Positions 15,761 to 24,218 of a stretch of DNA of 33,688 nucleotides are shown piece by piece. Below the pieces are notes generated by a model, which saw only the letters and a list, made by a program, of their open reading frames with translations, had not been told where the DNA came from and did no database searches. Position 1 is the stretch's first letter. Every line of letters begins with the position of its first letter. The position numbers and the translations under genes were made by a program. Source of the stretch: Bradyrhizobium sp. STM 3843 (GTDB taxonomy: Bacteria; Pseudomonadota; Alphaproteobacteria; Rhizobiales; Xanthobacteraceae); assembly GCF_000239815.1 (NCBI RefSeq), contig NZ_CAFK01000342.1, forward strand, positions 1 through 33,688. The letters run 5' to 3'.

Positions 15761-16837
15761 CTATTGCAGCCGAGGCAGGGGTCGCAGCGTTTCCGAGGGC
15801 GTCTCGCCGAACATCTTCCGATACTCTTTGGCGAAATGGCCGGAATTGTTGAACCCGCACTTCAGCGCGATCGAAGTCACGGTATCGCCCGGGTCGGGAT
15901 TGCAGAGCATGCGGCGCGCATGCTGCATGCGGTTCTGCTTGATCTTCTCGCCCAATGAGACCCCGTGGGCGGAAAAATACTGATAGACCGCTCGGGGGCT
16001 GATGCCGTACTGCGCGGCGAGCTGTTCGATCGAGATCTTCTGGTTCCAGTGCCGCTCGATGTGGCCCAGAATCTTGCGAATCGGCTCGGGCGTGTCCCCG
16101 TCCCGGCCGGTCCTCGTTTCGGTGATGTCGATGGTCGAGCCTACGAGATGGGTCCGTCCTTCGGATGAGCTGTCGACACAGGTCCCCATGCCGCGGACCC
16201 AACGAAAGCCGCCGCTGTCGTCGATCGTCCGGTATTCCTGCGTGTAGCCGGCCCGCTTCACGATGGCCCGACGTATCACCTTCTCCAGCGCGTCCCTGTC
16301 GTCAGGGTGGACGCGGCGCATCATGTCGCTCAGGGATGGCACTGAGCTCGCGGGACTACCTGAAGACCGACCGTCGGTTTCAACCACGATATTGAATGTC
16401 GTGAGGCCCGCCAGTTTTTCGGCCGCCGCAAGCTGCCCTTCCAAGATCTTCGTCGCCGTGATGTCTTCGACGACGGCGCAATACCATCGCAGTCTCCCCT
16501 CGCCGTCCCGTATCGGATTGACGATCACATGGGCCCAGACCACGCTGCCATCCTGCCGAACGTAACGCTTGTCGAGTTGGTACTGATCGATTTCACCGGC
16601 GAGCAGCCGCTCATGCTGGAGCCGGTTGCGCTCCCGGTCATCGGGATGCGTGAACTCGAAAAAGTCGATCCGATCGATGATCAGCTGCTCCAGCGTGTAA
16701 CCGACGATGCGGCAGTATTCCGCATTCGCAAAGCGAAGCCGGCCGCCTTCGGCATCCACGACGGCAATACCGACCCCTAAACTGTCGAGGAACAGCCTCG
16801 GCATCTGGATGATTTCGGCAAGATCTTTCTCTGGCAT
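15761..16837 (-). CDS. PAS-PAS-AraC transcriptional regulator
   Basis: A 358-residue one-component regulator. Two PAS domains (about 10-135 and 140-240) are followed by an AraC-type double helix-turn-helix (about 255-350). PAS1 has ANAEYCRIVGYTLEQL and a PAC end WYCAVVEDITATK; PAS2 has RVHPDDRDALEKVIRRA and HLVGSTIDITETR. The AraC part has ISIEQLAAQYGISPRAVYQYF as first helix pair and DTVTSIALKCGFNNSGHFAKEYRKMFGETP as the signature region. PAS domains normally feed kinases or cyclases, so direct fusion to an AraC DNA-binding domain is notable. No cofactor-binding residue can be assigned. It is divergent from the chemoreceptor gene across a 344-bp gap, so it may control that gene (inference). 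The ribosome binding site is weak. Confidence 0.85.
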   Translation of the reverse strand: MPEKDLAEIIQMPRLFLDSLGVGIAVVDAEGGRLRFANAEYCRIVGYTLEQLIIDRIDFFEFTHPDDRERNRLQHERLLAGEIDQYQLDKRYVRQDGSVVWAHVIVNPIRDGEGRLRWYCAVVEDITATKILEGQLAAAEKLAGLTTFNIVVETDGRSSGSPASSVPSLSDMMRRVHPDDRDALEKVIRRAIVKRAGYTQEYRTIDDSGGFRWVRGMGTCVDSSSEGRTHLVGSTIDITETRTGRDGDTPEPIRKILGHIERHWNQKISIEQLAAQYGISPRAVYQYFSAHGVSLGEKIKQNRMQHARRMLCNPDPGDTVTSIALKCGFNNSGHFAKEYRKMFGETPSETLRPLPRLQ

Positions 16838-17181
16838 GCCCGAGTATTGAAAGCGCGTTTGGAACCGGGCGCAAGCTAGCCCGCACCAACACTCAAATCT
16901 TGATCTAAGGCAAAGCGAACGCGACGGAACGAGCGGTGGATCACCAACGCCGGAACTCTTGCAGAATTCGAACAGCGCTGCAGAAAACCGCCTAACTAAA
17001 TCTTACTAAGAGTTTGATAGATTTAAATAACCCCGGGATTTCCCGGAGATTCTTGGGAGTTCGAAACGCGCATCGAGCCGTAGCCCGCACCTCTAACTCG
17101 TCGTCACGAGACGCGACATCTCAAAGATGCGGATCGCCTCGGCCTGCCGGTATTTTCGAGCTCGACCGATTGGAGATATTT
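16838..17181. other. Divergent intergenic region between PAS-AraC regulator and chemoreceptor
   Basis: No gene is supported in these 344 bases. 16990-17030 is markedly AT-rich (for example AGATTTAAATAA) and is the likely promoter zone for the chemoreceptor gene. A perfect inverted repeat, CCGGGATTTCCCGG, lies at 17033-17046 and could be an operator or a small hairpin in the 5' leader. An open plus-strand frame through 17014-17181 is an upstream extension of the chemoreceptor without domain content. Confidence 0.5.
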
Positions 17182-18864
17182 ATGTTCGGCCGCAAGAACC
17201 AAAGTGAGACGATGGCCTCCCTGGCCGCGAGCGCGATTAGCGCCAAGGTCATGGTCGCAGACGACAAGCTCAACATCGTCTACATGAACGAGGCGGTGAA
17301 GGCGATGTTGCGCGAGGCCGAGCGCGATCTGCAGAAGCAGCTGCCGAGCTTCAGCGTCGACAAGCTGATCGGCACCAACATCGATTCTTTCCACAAGGAT
17401 CCGTCTCGCCAACGGCGCATGTTGCAGACTCTCAATGCGGAACACCGCGCGACGATCAAGATCGGCCCATGGGTGTTCGACCTGGTCGCCACACCGCTCA
17501 AGTACCCGGATGGAACCCGCGCCGGCACCGTGGTCGAGTGGTCCGACGCCAGCATCAGGCTGCAGAATCTGGATTATGCGGCCCAGGTCTCCGCGATCGG
17601 CAGGTCGCAGGCGGTGATCGAATTCAATCTCGACGGTACCATCGTCACTGCCAACGACAACTTCCTGAAGGCGTTGGGCTACACCTTGCCGGAGATCCAG
17701 GGCAAACATCACAGCATGTTCGTCGAGCCGCGCGAGCGCGACGGCGCGGGCTATCGCGAGTTCTGGGCGGCGCTGAACCGTGGCGAATACCAGGCTGCCG
17801 AATACAAGCGCATCGGCAAGGGTGGTAAGGAAGTATGGATCCAAGCCTCCTACAATCCGATCTTCGACGAGAACGGCAAACCGTTCAAGGTCGTCAAGTT
17901 CGCAACTGACGTCACCGCGCAGAAGCTTCGGAATGCCGACCTCGCCGGCCAGATCGCCGCGATCAGCAAGTCGCAGGCGGTGATCGAGTTCAATCTCGAC
18001 GGCACCATCATCACCGCCAACGACAATTTCCTTCACGCGCTTGGCTACACACTTTCGGAGATCAAGGGCAAACATCACTCGATGTTCGTCGATGCGACCG
18101 AGCGCGACAGCGGGGAGTATCGCGAGTTCTGGGCCGCGCTAAATCGGGGCGAGTACCAGGCCAACGAGTATAAGCGCATCGGCAAAGGCGGGCGCGAGGT
18201 CTGGATTCAGGCTTCCTACAACCCCATCCTCGATCTCAACGGCAAGCCGTTCAAGGTCGTCAAATATGCCAGCGACGTCACCAAGCAGGTGCTGGTCCGG
18301 ATGGGCAATGAGCGCGTCCGCAGCATGATGGAATCGGTCGCGGCCGGCGCCGAAGAACTGAACACTTCCGTCCGCGAGATTTCGGAAGCCATGACGAAAT
18401 CGCGCGAAACCGCGATCGGCGCGGTGGAACGCGTCGCCTCAGCGGATTCGCAGGCCAAGCGCCTCAGCGATGCCGCGCAGGCGATGAGCGGCATCGTCGA
18501 GATCATCAGCGACATCACCGGACAGATCAATCTGCTGGCCTTGAATGCCACGATCGAATCGGCCCGCGCCGGCGACGCGGGGCGCGGCTTCGCCGTCGTG
18601 GCCTCGGAGGTCAAGAACCTCGCCAATCAGGCCAAGGCGGCCACCGACAAGATCGGCTCGGAGATCGGCGGGCTGACGGGGATTTCGAGCGAGGTCGTGA
18701 ACGCGCTGAACGCCATCAAGCTCGAGATCCAGAACGTCAGCGAATACGTCACCTCGACCGCGGCCGCGGTGGAGGAGCAGAGCACCGTCACCAGCGAGAT
18801 GTCGTCCAGCATGCAAAGGGCGGCAGCGGAAGCCCAGGCGATCGCCGCCCGCGCCAACGCGTAA
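17182..18864 (+). CDS. Soluble methyl-accepting chemoreceptor with three PAS domains
   Basis: A 560-residue cytoplasmic chemoreceptor; I see no transmembrane segment and no HAMP domain. Residues about 15-125 form a first, divergent PAS domain. Residues about 138-255 and 260-377 are two PAS domains that are near copies: EFNLDGTI[VI]TANDNFL, KHHSMFV, YREFWAALNRGEYQA and EVWIQASYNPI recur with a period of 122 residues (366 bases). The signalling domain (about 378-560) has the conserved hairpin tip GQINLLALNATIESARAGDAGRGFAVVA, which contacts CheA/CheW. No C-terminal CheR/CheB-binding pentapeptide is present. The ATG at 17182 has GGAG eight bases upstream. Such PAS receptors usually sense redox, oxygen or small ligands inside the cell; the ligand is not deducible. 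No che genes are nearby. Confidence 0.9.
   Translation: MFGRKNQSETMASLAASAISAKVMVADDKLNIVYMNEAVKAMLREAERDLQKQLPSFSVDKLIGTNIDSFHKDPSRQRRMLQTLNAEHRATIKIGPWVFDLVATPLKYPDGTRAGTVVEWSDASIRLQNLDYAAQVSAIGRSQAVIEFNLDGTIVTANDNFLKALGYTLPEIQGKHHSMFVEPRERDGAGYREFWAALNRGEYQAAEYKRIGKGGKEVWIQASYNPIFDENGKPFKVVKFATDVTAQKLRNADLAGQIAAISKSQAVIEFNLDGTIITANDNFLHALGYTLSEIKGKHHSMFVDATERDSGEYREFWAALNRGEYQANEYKRIGKGGREVWIQASYNPILDLNGKPFKVVKYASDVTKQVLVRMGNERVRSMMESVAAGAEELNTSVREISEAMTKSRETAIGAVERVASADSQAKRLSDAAQAMSGIVEIISDITGQINLLALNATIESARAGDAGRGFAVVASEVKNLANQAKAATDKIGSEIGGLTGISSEVVNALNAIKLEIQNVSEYVTSTAAAVEEQSTVTSEMSSSMQRAAAEAQAIAARANA
17605..18298 (+). repeat. Tandem duplication of a 366-bp PAS module
   Basis: Two in-frame copies lie at about 17605-17970 and 17971-18298, encoding PAS domains roughly 80% alike by eye. 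The invariant stretches FNLDGTI, GKHHSMF and FKVVK keep the same spacing in both. Confidence 0.8.
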
Positions 18865-18914
18865 GGAGGGCAGCGGCGTACGCTGTCCGGGTGAGGCATG
18901 CTCGATGCGCCGAT

Positions 18915-20534
18915 CTAGGCAGCGGCGCTCGTCCCCCTGATCAGATCGCCGGCCTTGTCGGCGATCATCAGCGTCGAGGCGTTGAGGTTGGCCGAGATCA
19001 TGCGTGGCATCACCGAAGCGTCGACCACGCGCAGGCCCTCGAGGCCATGCACGCGCAAATGATCGTCGACCACGGCCCAGGTGCTGTCGGCCGGTCCCAT
19101 CCGGCAGGTGCAGCCGGGATGGAAGGTCGTGGTCCCTCGCTCCGTGGCGGCAGCCAGGAGCTCATCATCCCTGGAGACCTTCGGTCCCGGGAAATCCTCA
19201 TAGGCGTAGTACGGCGCGAGCGGTGCTGACGCGAGCAGCCGCCGCGCCAGCTTCATGCCGGCGACGACCACGCGGCGGTCAAGCTCGGCGGTGAGATAGT
19301 TGGTCTGGATCACGGGCGGAGCGAACGGGTCGGCCGAGCGCAGCCGCAGATAGCCGCGGCTCTCCGGGCGCTGCTGCCAGGAGGCAACCGTCATGCCCGG
19401 CTCATCCTCCAGCTGGCCCTGCACGCCCTCCTTGTAGCTCGCCGGCGTAAAGGTGAGCTGCAGGTCGGAGCTCTCCGCGGTCTCGCCGGAGTGCCAGAAG
19501 CAATAGACCATGGTCGGCGACAGCGACAGGATGCCGCGCCGCGTCACCGCCCATTTCAGCGCCTCGCCCCACAGATTGACGCCGCGCGCGAGCTCGTTGA
19601 TGGTCTTGATGTTCTTGACCCGTGCCACCGTGCGCGGCGCATAGTGATCCTGAAGGCCCTCACCGACGCTGTTCAAGGCATGGCGCACCTCGATGCCGTG
19701 CTCACGCAACAGATCCGGCGCGCCGATCCCGGAGAGCTGCAGCAGCTGCGGCGAGTTGTAAGCGCCTCCGGAGAGGATGACCTCCTTGCGCGCGCGCACC
19801 TCCATCGGCACGCCGCCGCGTCCGCCGCGGCTGTAGCGCACGCCGACGGCACGCTTGCCGTCGAGGATCACGCCGGTGGCATGTGCGTTGGTGCGGATCT
19901 CGACATTCGGGCGCCGGCTCGCGGGCCGCAGGAACGCGGTCGCCGACGAGACGCGGCGGCCGTTCTGGATGGTGCGCTGGACGTAGGAGACGCCCTCCTG
20001 GATCGCGCCGTTGTAATCAGGATTGCGCGGAATGCCGAGGCTGATCGCGCCATCCATGAAGGCTTCACACAGCGTGTCCTTCCACTCCATCGTGGTGACG
20101 GTGAGGCTGCCGTCGCGGCCGCGATAAGCCTCGTCGCCGAGGCCGATCCGCTTCTCCATGCGCTTGAAGTAAGGCAGGATGTCCGCATAGCTCCAGCCGC
20201 GATTGCCCATTTGCGCCCAGGTGTCGAAGTCCTGGCGCTGGCCGCGATTGTAGATGTGGCCGTTGATCGAGGAGGAGCCGCCGAGCGTCTTGCCGCGCGG
20301 CGCATAGATGCTGCGCCCGCCGGTATAAGGGCCCGGCTCCTGCTGATAGCCCCAATTGATGCTCTTCATGTAGAAGGTCTTGATGAAGCCGGCCGGCAGG
20401 TGGATGTAGGGATGCCAGTCGCGCGGCCCCGCCTCCAGCACGCAGACCGTTACCGACGGATCCTCACTCAGACGGTTGGCGAGCACGCAGCCGGCTGATC
20501 CTGCGCCGACGATCACATAGTCGAATGTATCCAT
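18915..20534 (-). CDS. GMC-family FAD oxidoreductase (choline-dehydrogenase-like)
   Basis: A 539-residue flavoenzyme of the glucose-methanol-choline family that oxidises an alcohol. The N-terminal Rossmann motif is GAGSAG (residues 10-15), with the downstream Glu in VCVLEAGP. GMC signature 1 is seen as GKTLGGSSSINGHIYNRG and signature 2 as GAYNSPQLLQLSGIG. Near the C-terminus are the catalytic His in TTFHPGCTCRMG and the partner Asn in SANLNASTLMIADKAGDLIRG. Substrate cannot be set from sequence: choline, aliphatic or polyethylene-glycol-type alcohols are all possible for this subgroup. I prefer the ATG at 20534, which begins directly before the FAD motif; an ATG 14 codons upstream is possible and neither has a strong ribosome binding site. 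No betaine-aldehyde dehydrogenase is adjacent, so betA is not claimed. Confidence 0.9.
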   Translation of the reverse strand: MDTFDYVIVGAGSAGCVLANRLSEDPSVTVCVLEAGPRDWHPYIHLPAGFIKTFYMKSINWGYQQEPGPYTGGRSIYAPRGKTLGGSSSINGHIYNRGQRQDFDTWAQMGNRGWSYADILPYFKRMEKRIGLGDEAYRGRDGSLTVTTMEWKDTLCEAFMDGAISLGIPRNPDYNGAIQEGVSYVQRTIQNGRRVSSATAFLRPASRRPNVEIRTNAHATGVILDGKRAVGVRYSRGGRGGVPMEVRARKEVILSGGAYNSPQLLQLSGIGAPDLLREHGIEVRHALNSVGEGLQDHYAPRTVARVKNIKTINELARGVNLWGEALKWAVTRRGILSLSPTMVYCFWHSGETAESSDLQLTFTPASYKEGVQGQLEDEPGMTVASWQQRPESRGYLRLRSADPFAPPVIQTNYLTAELDRRVVVAGMKLARRLLASAPLAPYYAYEDFPGPKVSRDDELLAAATERGTTTFHPGCTCRMGPADSTWAVVDDHLRVHGLEGLRVVDASVMPRMISANLNASTLMIADKAGDLIRGTSAAA

Positions 20535-20594
20535 CTTGATCTTTTCACTCGTTCGTCCAGCCGCATGTGCCATCACGCGGCGCGCATCGCACCA

Positions 20595-21188
20595 TCAACG
20601 CGTCTTGTCATGCAGCTGATAGTCGAGATGGGCTCTCACGGTCGGCCATTCGGACGCGATGATGCTATAAACCACTGTATCACGCAGCGTTCCGTTCGGC
20701 GCAATCTGGTGGCTGCGCAAGATCCCGTCCTGCTTGGCGCCGAGCCGTTCGATCGCCCGTCGGCTCTGGTGGTTGAAGAAATGGGTGCGGAACTCGACCG
20801 CGATGCAGGCGAGCGTTTCGAACGCGTGGGCAAGCAGCAGCCTTTTGCACTGCGTATTGAGCGCGCTGCGCTGCACGCCCATTGCATACCAGGTCCCGCC
20901 GATCTCGACCCGCCGGTTGGCGGCGTCGACGTGCATGTAAGTGGTCATCCCGACGACCCGTCCCTCGGCATCGAACACCGTGAACGGCAGCATCGTGCCC
21001 GCCGCCTGCAGACCGAGCCGTCGCTCGATCTCCGTGGTCATGCACTCCGGCGCCGGCACCGAGGTGTACCAGAGCTTCCACAGCTCGCCGTCGTTCACCG
21101 CGTCCACAAGCGCGTCGTGGTGCGTCGGTGACAGCGGCTCGAGGCGCGCGTGCGGACCGCGGAGGGTGATCGGTTCAAGAAATGCCAA
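20595..21188 (-). CDS. GNAT-family N-acetyltransferase (RimJ/RimL-like)
   Basis: A 197-residue acetyltransferase of the RimJ/RimL-like GNAT group. The first strand is ITLRGPHARLEPLSPTHHDAL; the acetyl-CoA-binding region follows YAMGVQRSALNTQCKRLLLAHAFETLACIAVEFRTHFFNHQSRRAIERLGAKQDGIL, typical of the group. The usual R/QxxGxG/A loop is degenerate (QRSALN), as in some members. I choose a TTG start at 21188: a strong GGGGAGG lies 9 bases before it and the domain begins right there, whereas the first ATG is 37 codons earlier and would read through an intergenic repeat. Substrate unknown. It lies downstream of the SMP-30 gene on the same strand, separated by the repeat. Confidence 0.8.
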   Translation of the reverse strand: MAFLEPITLRGPHARLEPLSPTHHDALVDAVNDGELWKLWYTSVPAPECMTTEIERRLGLQAAGTMLPFTVFDAEGRVVGMTTYMHVDAANRRVEIGGTWYAMGVQRSALNTQCKRLLLAHAFETLACIAVEFRTHFFNHQSRRAIERLGAKQDGILRSHQIAPNGTLRDTVVYSIIASEWPTVRAHLDYQLHDKTR

Positions 21189-21203
21189 TTTCGTCTTCCT
21201 CCC

Positions 21204-21304
21204 CTCATCCTGAGGAACATCGCGCAGCGATGCGTCTCGAAGGATGAGGCCAACAGCGGGGGCCATGGTTCGAGACGCGCCTGCGGCGCTCCTCACCATG
21301 AGAT
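21204..21304. repeat. Structured intergenic repeat of Bradyrhizobiaceae type
   Basis: About 100 bases with nested inverted repeats: CTCATCCT (21204-21211) with AGGATGAG (21241-21248), CGTCTCGAA (21233-21241) with TTCGAGACG (21269-21277), and closing CTCA/TGAG at 21292-21302. The sequence matches my memory of a high-copy intergenic repeat in Bradyrhizobium and Rhodopseudomonas. It sits between the SMP-30 stop and the GNAT ribosome binding site, so it could act as a transcript-stabilising or terminating structure. Confidence 0.65.
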
Positions 21305-21315
21305 CATCTATTGCA

Positions 21316-22242
21316 CTATTTGTTCAAAAAGTTCAGCGGCAATCCCGGCCGGGGCCAGTCCATCGCCACCAGCTCGCCTTTGCCGGACAGCGTGATATAG
21401 GCCGTCTTCAGGTCCGGCCCGCCGAAAGCGATGTTGGTGGTGACGCGGTCGCCGGTCGGAACCTGCTCGACGACCGTGCCATCCGGCGCGATCACGCTGA
21501 TGCAGCCACTGACCAAGGTCGCAACACAAACATTTCCGTTCGCCTCCACCGCAAGCGAATCGAACATCTGGTAGCCGCCGAGACCGGCAATCGGCTTGCC
21601 GCGCTCGCCGCGATAGATCACCTCGCGCGGCCTCACCGTGCCGGGCTCGGAGAGCTCATAGGCCCAGAGCCGCGCCGTCGGCGTCTCCGCGATGTAGAGC
21701 GTCTTCTCGTCCGGCGACAGGCCGATGCCGTTGGCCGGCAGCATGCCGTGGCCGCCCTCGACGATCTCGGTCATGCCGGGCTTGAGGTAGTAGAACGCGC
21801 CGACATCCATGTCGCGCGCGCGGCGCTTGCCGAGGTCGGAGAACCACAAGCCGCCGTGACGGTCGAACACCAGGTCGTTCGGCCCGCGCAGCGCATGCTC
21901 GCCGCAGCGGCTGACCACGGTTTCTACCGCGCCGCTCTGCAGATCGACGCGCTGGATCGAGCCGCCGAGATAGTCCTCGGGCTGCGCGCCGGGCATGATC
22001 ATCTTGCCCGTCGGAATCCAGGAGAAGCCGCCATTGTTGCAGATGTAGATCTTGCCGTCCGGCCCGAGCGCTGCGCCATTCGGGCCGCCGGGAATCTGCG
22101 CGACCACCTCCTTGCGGCCGTCGGGCCAGACCCGGGTCAGCCGGCGGCCACGGATTTCGACCAGCACGACCGAGCCGTCCGGCATCGCCACCGGCCCTTC
22201 CGGAAATTCCAGATCGGTGGCAAGCACACGCAGATTGGCCAT
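21316..22242 (-). CDS. SMP-30/gluconolactonase family beta-propeller lactonase
   Basis: A 308-residue six-bladed beta-propeller of the SMP-30/gluconolactonase/luciferin-regenerating family, likely a lactone hydrolase acting on a sugar lactone in the cytoplasm. The metal-binding Glu is at residue 15 (LEFPEGPV). The other expected ligands are visible: Asn in RGPNDLVFD, Asn and Asp in PANGIGLSPDEKTLYIAETP, and Asp in MFDSLAVEANGNVCVA. Length is normal for the family. GGGAGG lies about 9 bases before the ATG at 22242. The repeat at 21204-21304 follows the stop codon. No sugar dehydrogenase or transporter is adjacent apart from the GMC oxidoreductase two genes on, so the pathway is open. Confidence 0.87.
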   Translation of the reverse strand: MANLRVLATDLEFPEGPVAMPDGSVVLVEIRGRRLTRVWPDGRKEVVAQIPGGPNGAALGPDGKIYICNNGGFSWIPTGKMIMPGAQPEDYLGGSIQRVDLQSGAVETVVSRCGEHALRGPNDLVFDRHGGLWFSDLGKRRARDMDVGAFYYLKPGMTEIVEGGHGMLPANGIGLSPDEKTLYIAETPTARLWAYELSEPGTVRPREVIYRGERGKPIAGLGGYQMFDSLAVEANGNVCVATLVSGCISVIAPDGTVVEQVPTGDRVTTNIAFGGPDLKTAYITLSGKGELVAMDWPRPGLPLNFLNK

Positions 22243-22406
22243 TCGGACGTCCTCCCGCTCTTGTCGGCACAGGCGAACGCCGGATTTCGATCGCCTGCAA
22301 ACGTTTTTTTGCTGACGTCGTTATGGCAAAGCGACGCCTGCTTGCCAAGCAAGCGAGCCTCGGCCGCGCTGCAGGGCTGCGTTGCAGCAGGCTGGCGCAA
22401 GCGGTC

Positions 22407-23246
22407 CTATTCGATCACCGGCACCCAGATCTCGAAACCACCATTGCCGGTTTCGGGATCGAAGCGCGCACCGTAACGCTCGAAAATCGGCGCGTCGGCA
22501 ACCTTGTATCCGGACGCTGGCAGCCAGTGATTCCAGATCGTGCTCATGGTGCGGCGAATGGTGGAGACATGCTCGGGATGGGCGAACACCGCGAAGGTCG
22601 CCGCGGGAATGCGAACCTTGCTGAAGTCGCGCGGCAGATCGGAGAAGTCGGTGACCTCGACGCCGGCGATATAGTCGAAATTGCCGGCATCGTCGCCGTT
22701 GCAGCAGACGCCGTAGGCGTCGCCGCCGACGCGGCCCGGGATGGCGTCGACCGTCTGATGAAACCGCTGCCAGAGAGCGGGAATGCCAGCGGCATTGTCG
22801 TGGCTGAAGCGGTCGCCGACGCCGGCGACGAGCAGCGGCTTGATGCTGATGATACGAGGCGGGGCCAGATTGGCGAGCGGAGTTGAGTCCATGGTGATCG
22901 GCTCCAGAAGGTTGAGGCCACCAAGGCGCGCCTTCATGCGGACCATCTCCGGCGTGACGCCGAACTGGTCGCGGAACGCGCGGGTGAACGCTTCGTGGGA
23001 GCCGTAATCCGCCTCCAGCGCCAAGGTGAGAATATCGGGCGCGCCGCCGGCCAGAGCGCGCGCCGCCTCGCTCAGGCGACGCAGCCGCACGTAACGCATC
23101 ACCGAGACGCCCATCGCGGCCGCAAATGCGCGCACCAGATGGAAGCGCGACACGCCGGCGACAGCGGCGATGTCGTCGAGTGCGAGCGGCGCCGACAAAT
23201 GGCTCTCGATGAACCAGAGCGCCTTCTGGGCTGGACTGCCGGACAA
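22407..23246 (-). CDS. AraC-family regulator with GyrI-like effector domain
   Basis: A 279-residue regulator. The N-terminal AraC double helix-turn-helix spans about 5-105 (LALDDIAAVAGVSRFHLVRAF; second half DYGSHEAFTRAFRDQFGVTP). Residues about 125-279 form a GyrI-like/effector-binding domain of the kind in Rob and SoxS-related multidrug regulators, ending with the family's FEIWVPV. Such proteins bind small hydrophobic or cationic molecules. The start is TTG at 23246: AAGGAGG lies a few bases before it and no ATG fits. The SMP-30 gene follows 164 bp downstream on the same strand, so it may be a target (inference only). Confidence 0.88.
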   Translation of the reverse strand: MSGSPAQKALWFIESHLSAPLALDDIAAVAGVSRFHLVRAFAAAMGVSVMRYVRLRRLSEAARALAGGAPDILTLALEADYGSHEAFTRAFRDQFGVTPEMVRMKARLGGLNLLEPITMDSTPLANLAPPRIISIKPLLVAGVGDRFSHDNAAGIPALWQRFHQTVDAIPGRVGGDAYGVCCNGDDAGNFDYIAGVEVTDFSDLPRDFSKVRIPAATFAVFAHPEHVSTIRRTMSTIWNHWLPASGYKVADAPIFERYGARFDPETGNGGFEIWVPVIE

Positions 23247-23342
23247 CGGCCCTCCTTTCGAAACGGCGCGATCATCCGCGATCTTCGAATCCGGGACTTG
23301 ATCGCCGTTGCGCTCTCCTAACGTTTCAGCACAACGGAACCG

Positions 23343-23717
23343 CTATTTCCCGCCGTCTTTCGCGGCCGGCGCCGCGTCCTTCGCTGCCGGTGCGTCGGCT
23401 TTCTTCTTCAACTCATCGAGAAGCTTCGCCTGTGCCGATTTGAGTTCCTCGATCGTGCCTTGCTGTGCTGCGAGCGCAGCCTTCAGCACCTGGACCTGAC
23501 GGTTGGCGGCATCGATCTTCTGCTGATGGTCGAGTGAGAGCTTGGTGATCGTCTTCTGCAGGAACTCAACGTTGCTCTGCAAGCAGGACGTGCGACGGTC
23601 CATCGCCTTCTCGGCGGTGCAGATCTCAAGACCTGGAACGTCCTGCGCCAGCGCCGCCGTTCCCGTCGCCAAAGCAAGGCAGAAACACAGCGAAAACATT
23701 CCAAGAATCGATCTCAT
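23343..23717 (-). CDS. Exported coiled-coil protein, unknown function
   Basis: A 124-residue protein with a signal peptide (MRSILGMFSLCFCLALATGTAALA, about 1-24), a short region with two Cys (LEICTAEKAMDRRTSC) that could form a disulfide, and a long predicted coiled coil (about 45-100: heptads such as LSLDHQQKIDAANRQVQVLKAAL). The tail is Lys/Ala-rich (repeated AKDAAPAAKDGGK). It is probably periplasmic, perhaps associated with the envelope. No family is recognised. The ATG at 23717 has GAGGAA about 9 bases upstream and directly precedes the signal peptide, so it is preferred over one nine codons earlier. It is divergent from the small gene at 23854. Confidence 0.72.
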   Translation of the reverse strand: MRSILGMFSLCFCLALATGTAALAQDVPGLEICTAEKAMDRRTSCLQSNVEFLQKTITKLSLDHQQKIDAANRQVQVLKAALAAQQGTIEELKSAQAKLLDELKKKADAPAAKDAAPAAKDGGK

Positions 23718-23853
23718 CACAATTTCCTCATCCCGCCGCCCCACACATGAATTTGCGTGGAACTAGCACCTTGTCCTGATGCTACCATACTCAGACCTCA
23801 ATCACGCATTGAGGTTGTGAGCGCTGGGACCCGTTTCGAGGGAGATGCACAGA

Positions 23854-24132
23854 ATGGCTACGCGCGAAAAACGGCTGGCGCAATTCGATGGCAGCGGCGA
23901 ACCGCCGCCGGGACAAGCGGTCGAAGTGCTATGCGAGGATCATAGTGGCACTTACCAACTGCCGTTTCCATGCCTCTATGTCGACGGCAAATGGCACAAT
24001 CAGGAATCCGGCGGCATGCTGGAGGCGACTGTGGTCGCCTGGCGCTTTCCGCGCATGGGCTTTGATTCGCGCCATGGGCGGTCGGAGCGCACCAACGGCA
24101 CGTTCGCATCCGCTCGCGCATCATCCTATTGA
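23854..24132 (+). CDS. Small conserved-looking protein, unknown function
   Basis: A 92-residue protein I cannot assign to a family. The N-terminal 65 residues look structured (RLAQFDGSGEPPPGQAVEVLCEDHSGTY; then CLYVDGKWHN and TVVAWRF), with two Cys. The C-terminal 20 residues are polar and low in complexity. The ATG at 23854 has GAGGGAG nine bases upstream; an ATG at 23845 overlaps that site and is less likely. The gene is followed by a good hairpin at 24142-24166, which supports its being a real transcription unit. Confidence 0.6.
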   Translation: MATREKRLAQFDGSGEPPPGQAVEVLCEDHSGTYQLPFPCLYVDGKWHNQESGGMLEATVVAWRFPRMGFDSRHGRSERTNGTFASARASSY

Positions 24133-24141
24133 TTGAATCCG

Positions 24142-24166
24142 CGTCCCTGAGCGTCGCTCGGGGACG
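24142..24166 (+). terminator. Terminator hairpin after the 92-residue gene
   Basis: CGTCCCTGAGC pairs with GCTCGGGGACG (11 bp including one G-U) around a GTC loop, beginning 9 bases after the stop codon. The sequence after it (GTCTTGCC) is only mildly T-rich. Confidence 0.55.
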
Positions 24167-24218
24167 GTCTTGCCGAAAATATGGTTTTGAACGCAGGTTG
24201 GGCATCACAACGGGATAG

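Noticed and set aside
15633..15983. Possible small plus-strand gene starting at the ATG at 15633 after GAGAGGAGCGAGC
   Set aside because: The upstream site looks usable, but the frame runs 220 bp antisense into the PAS-AraC gene and its product is Arg/Ser-rich with no family.
18865..18914. Terminator between the chemoreceptor and the GMC gene
   Set aside because: The 50-bp convergent gap holds no stem longer than a few base pairs and no T-run.
19491..20498. Plus-strand open frame of 335 codons
   Set aside because: Antisense to the GMC oxidoreductase, which carries both family signatures.
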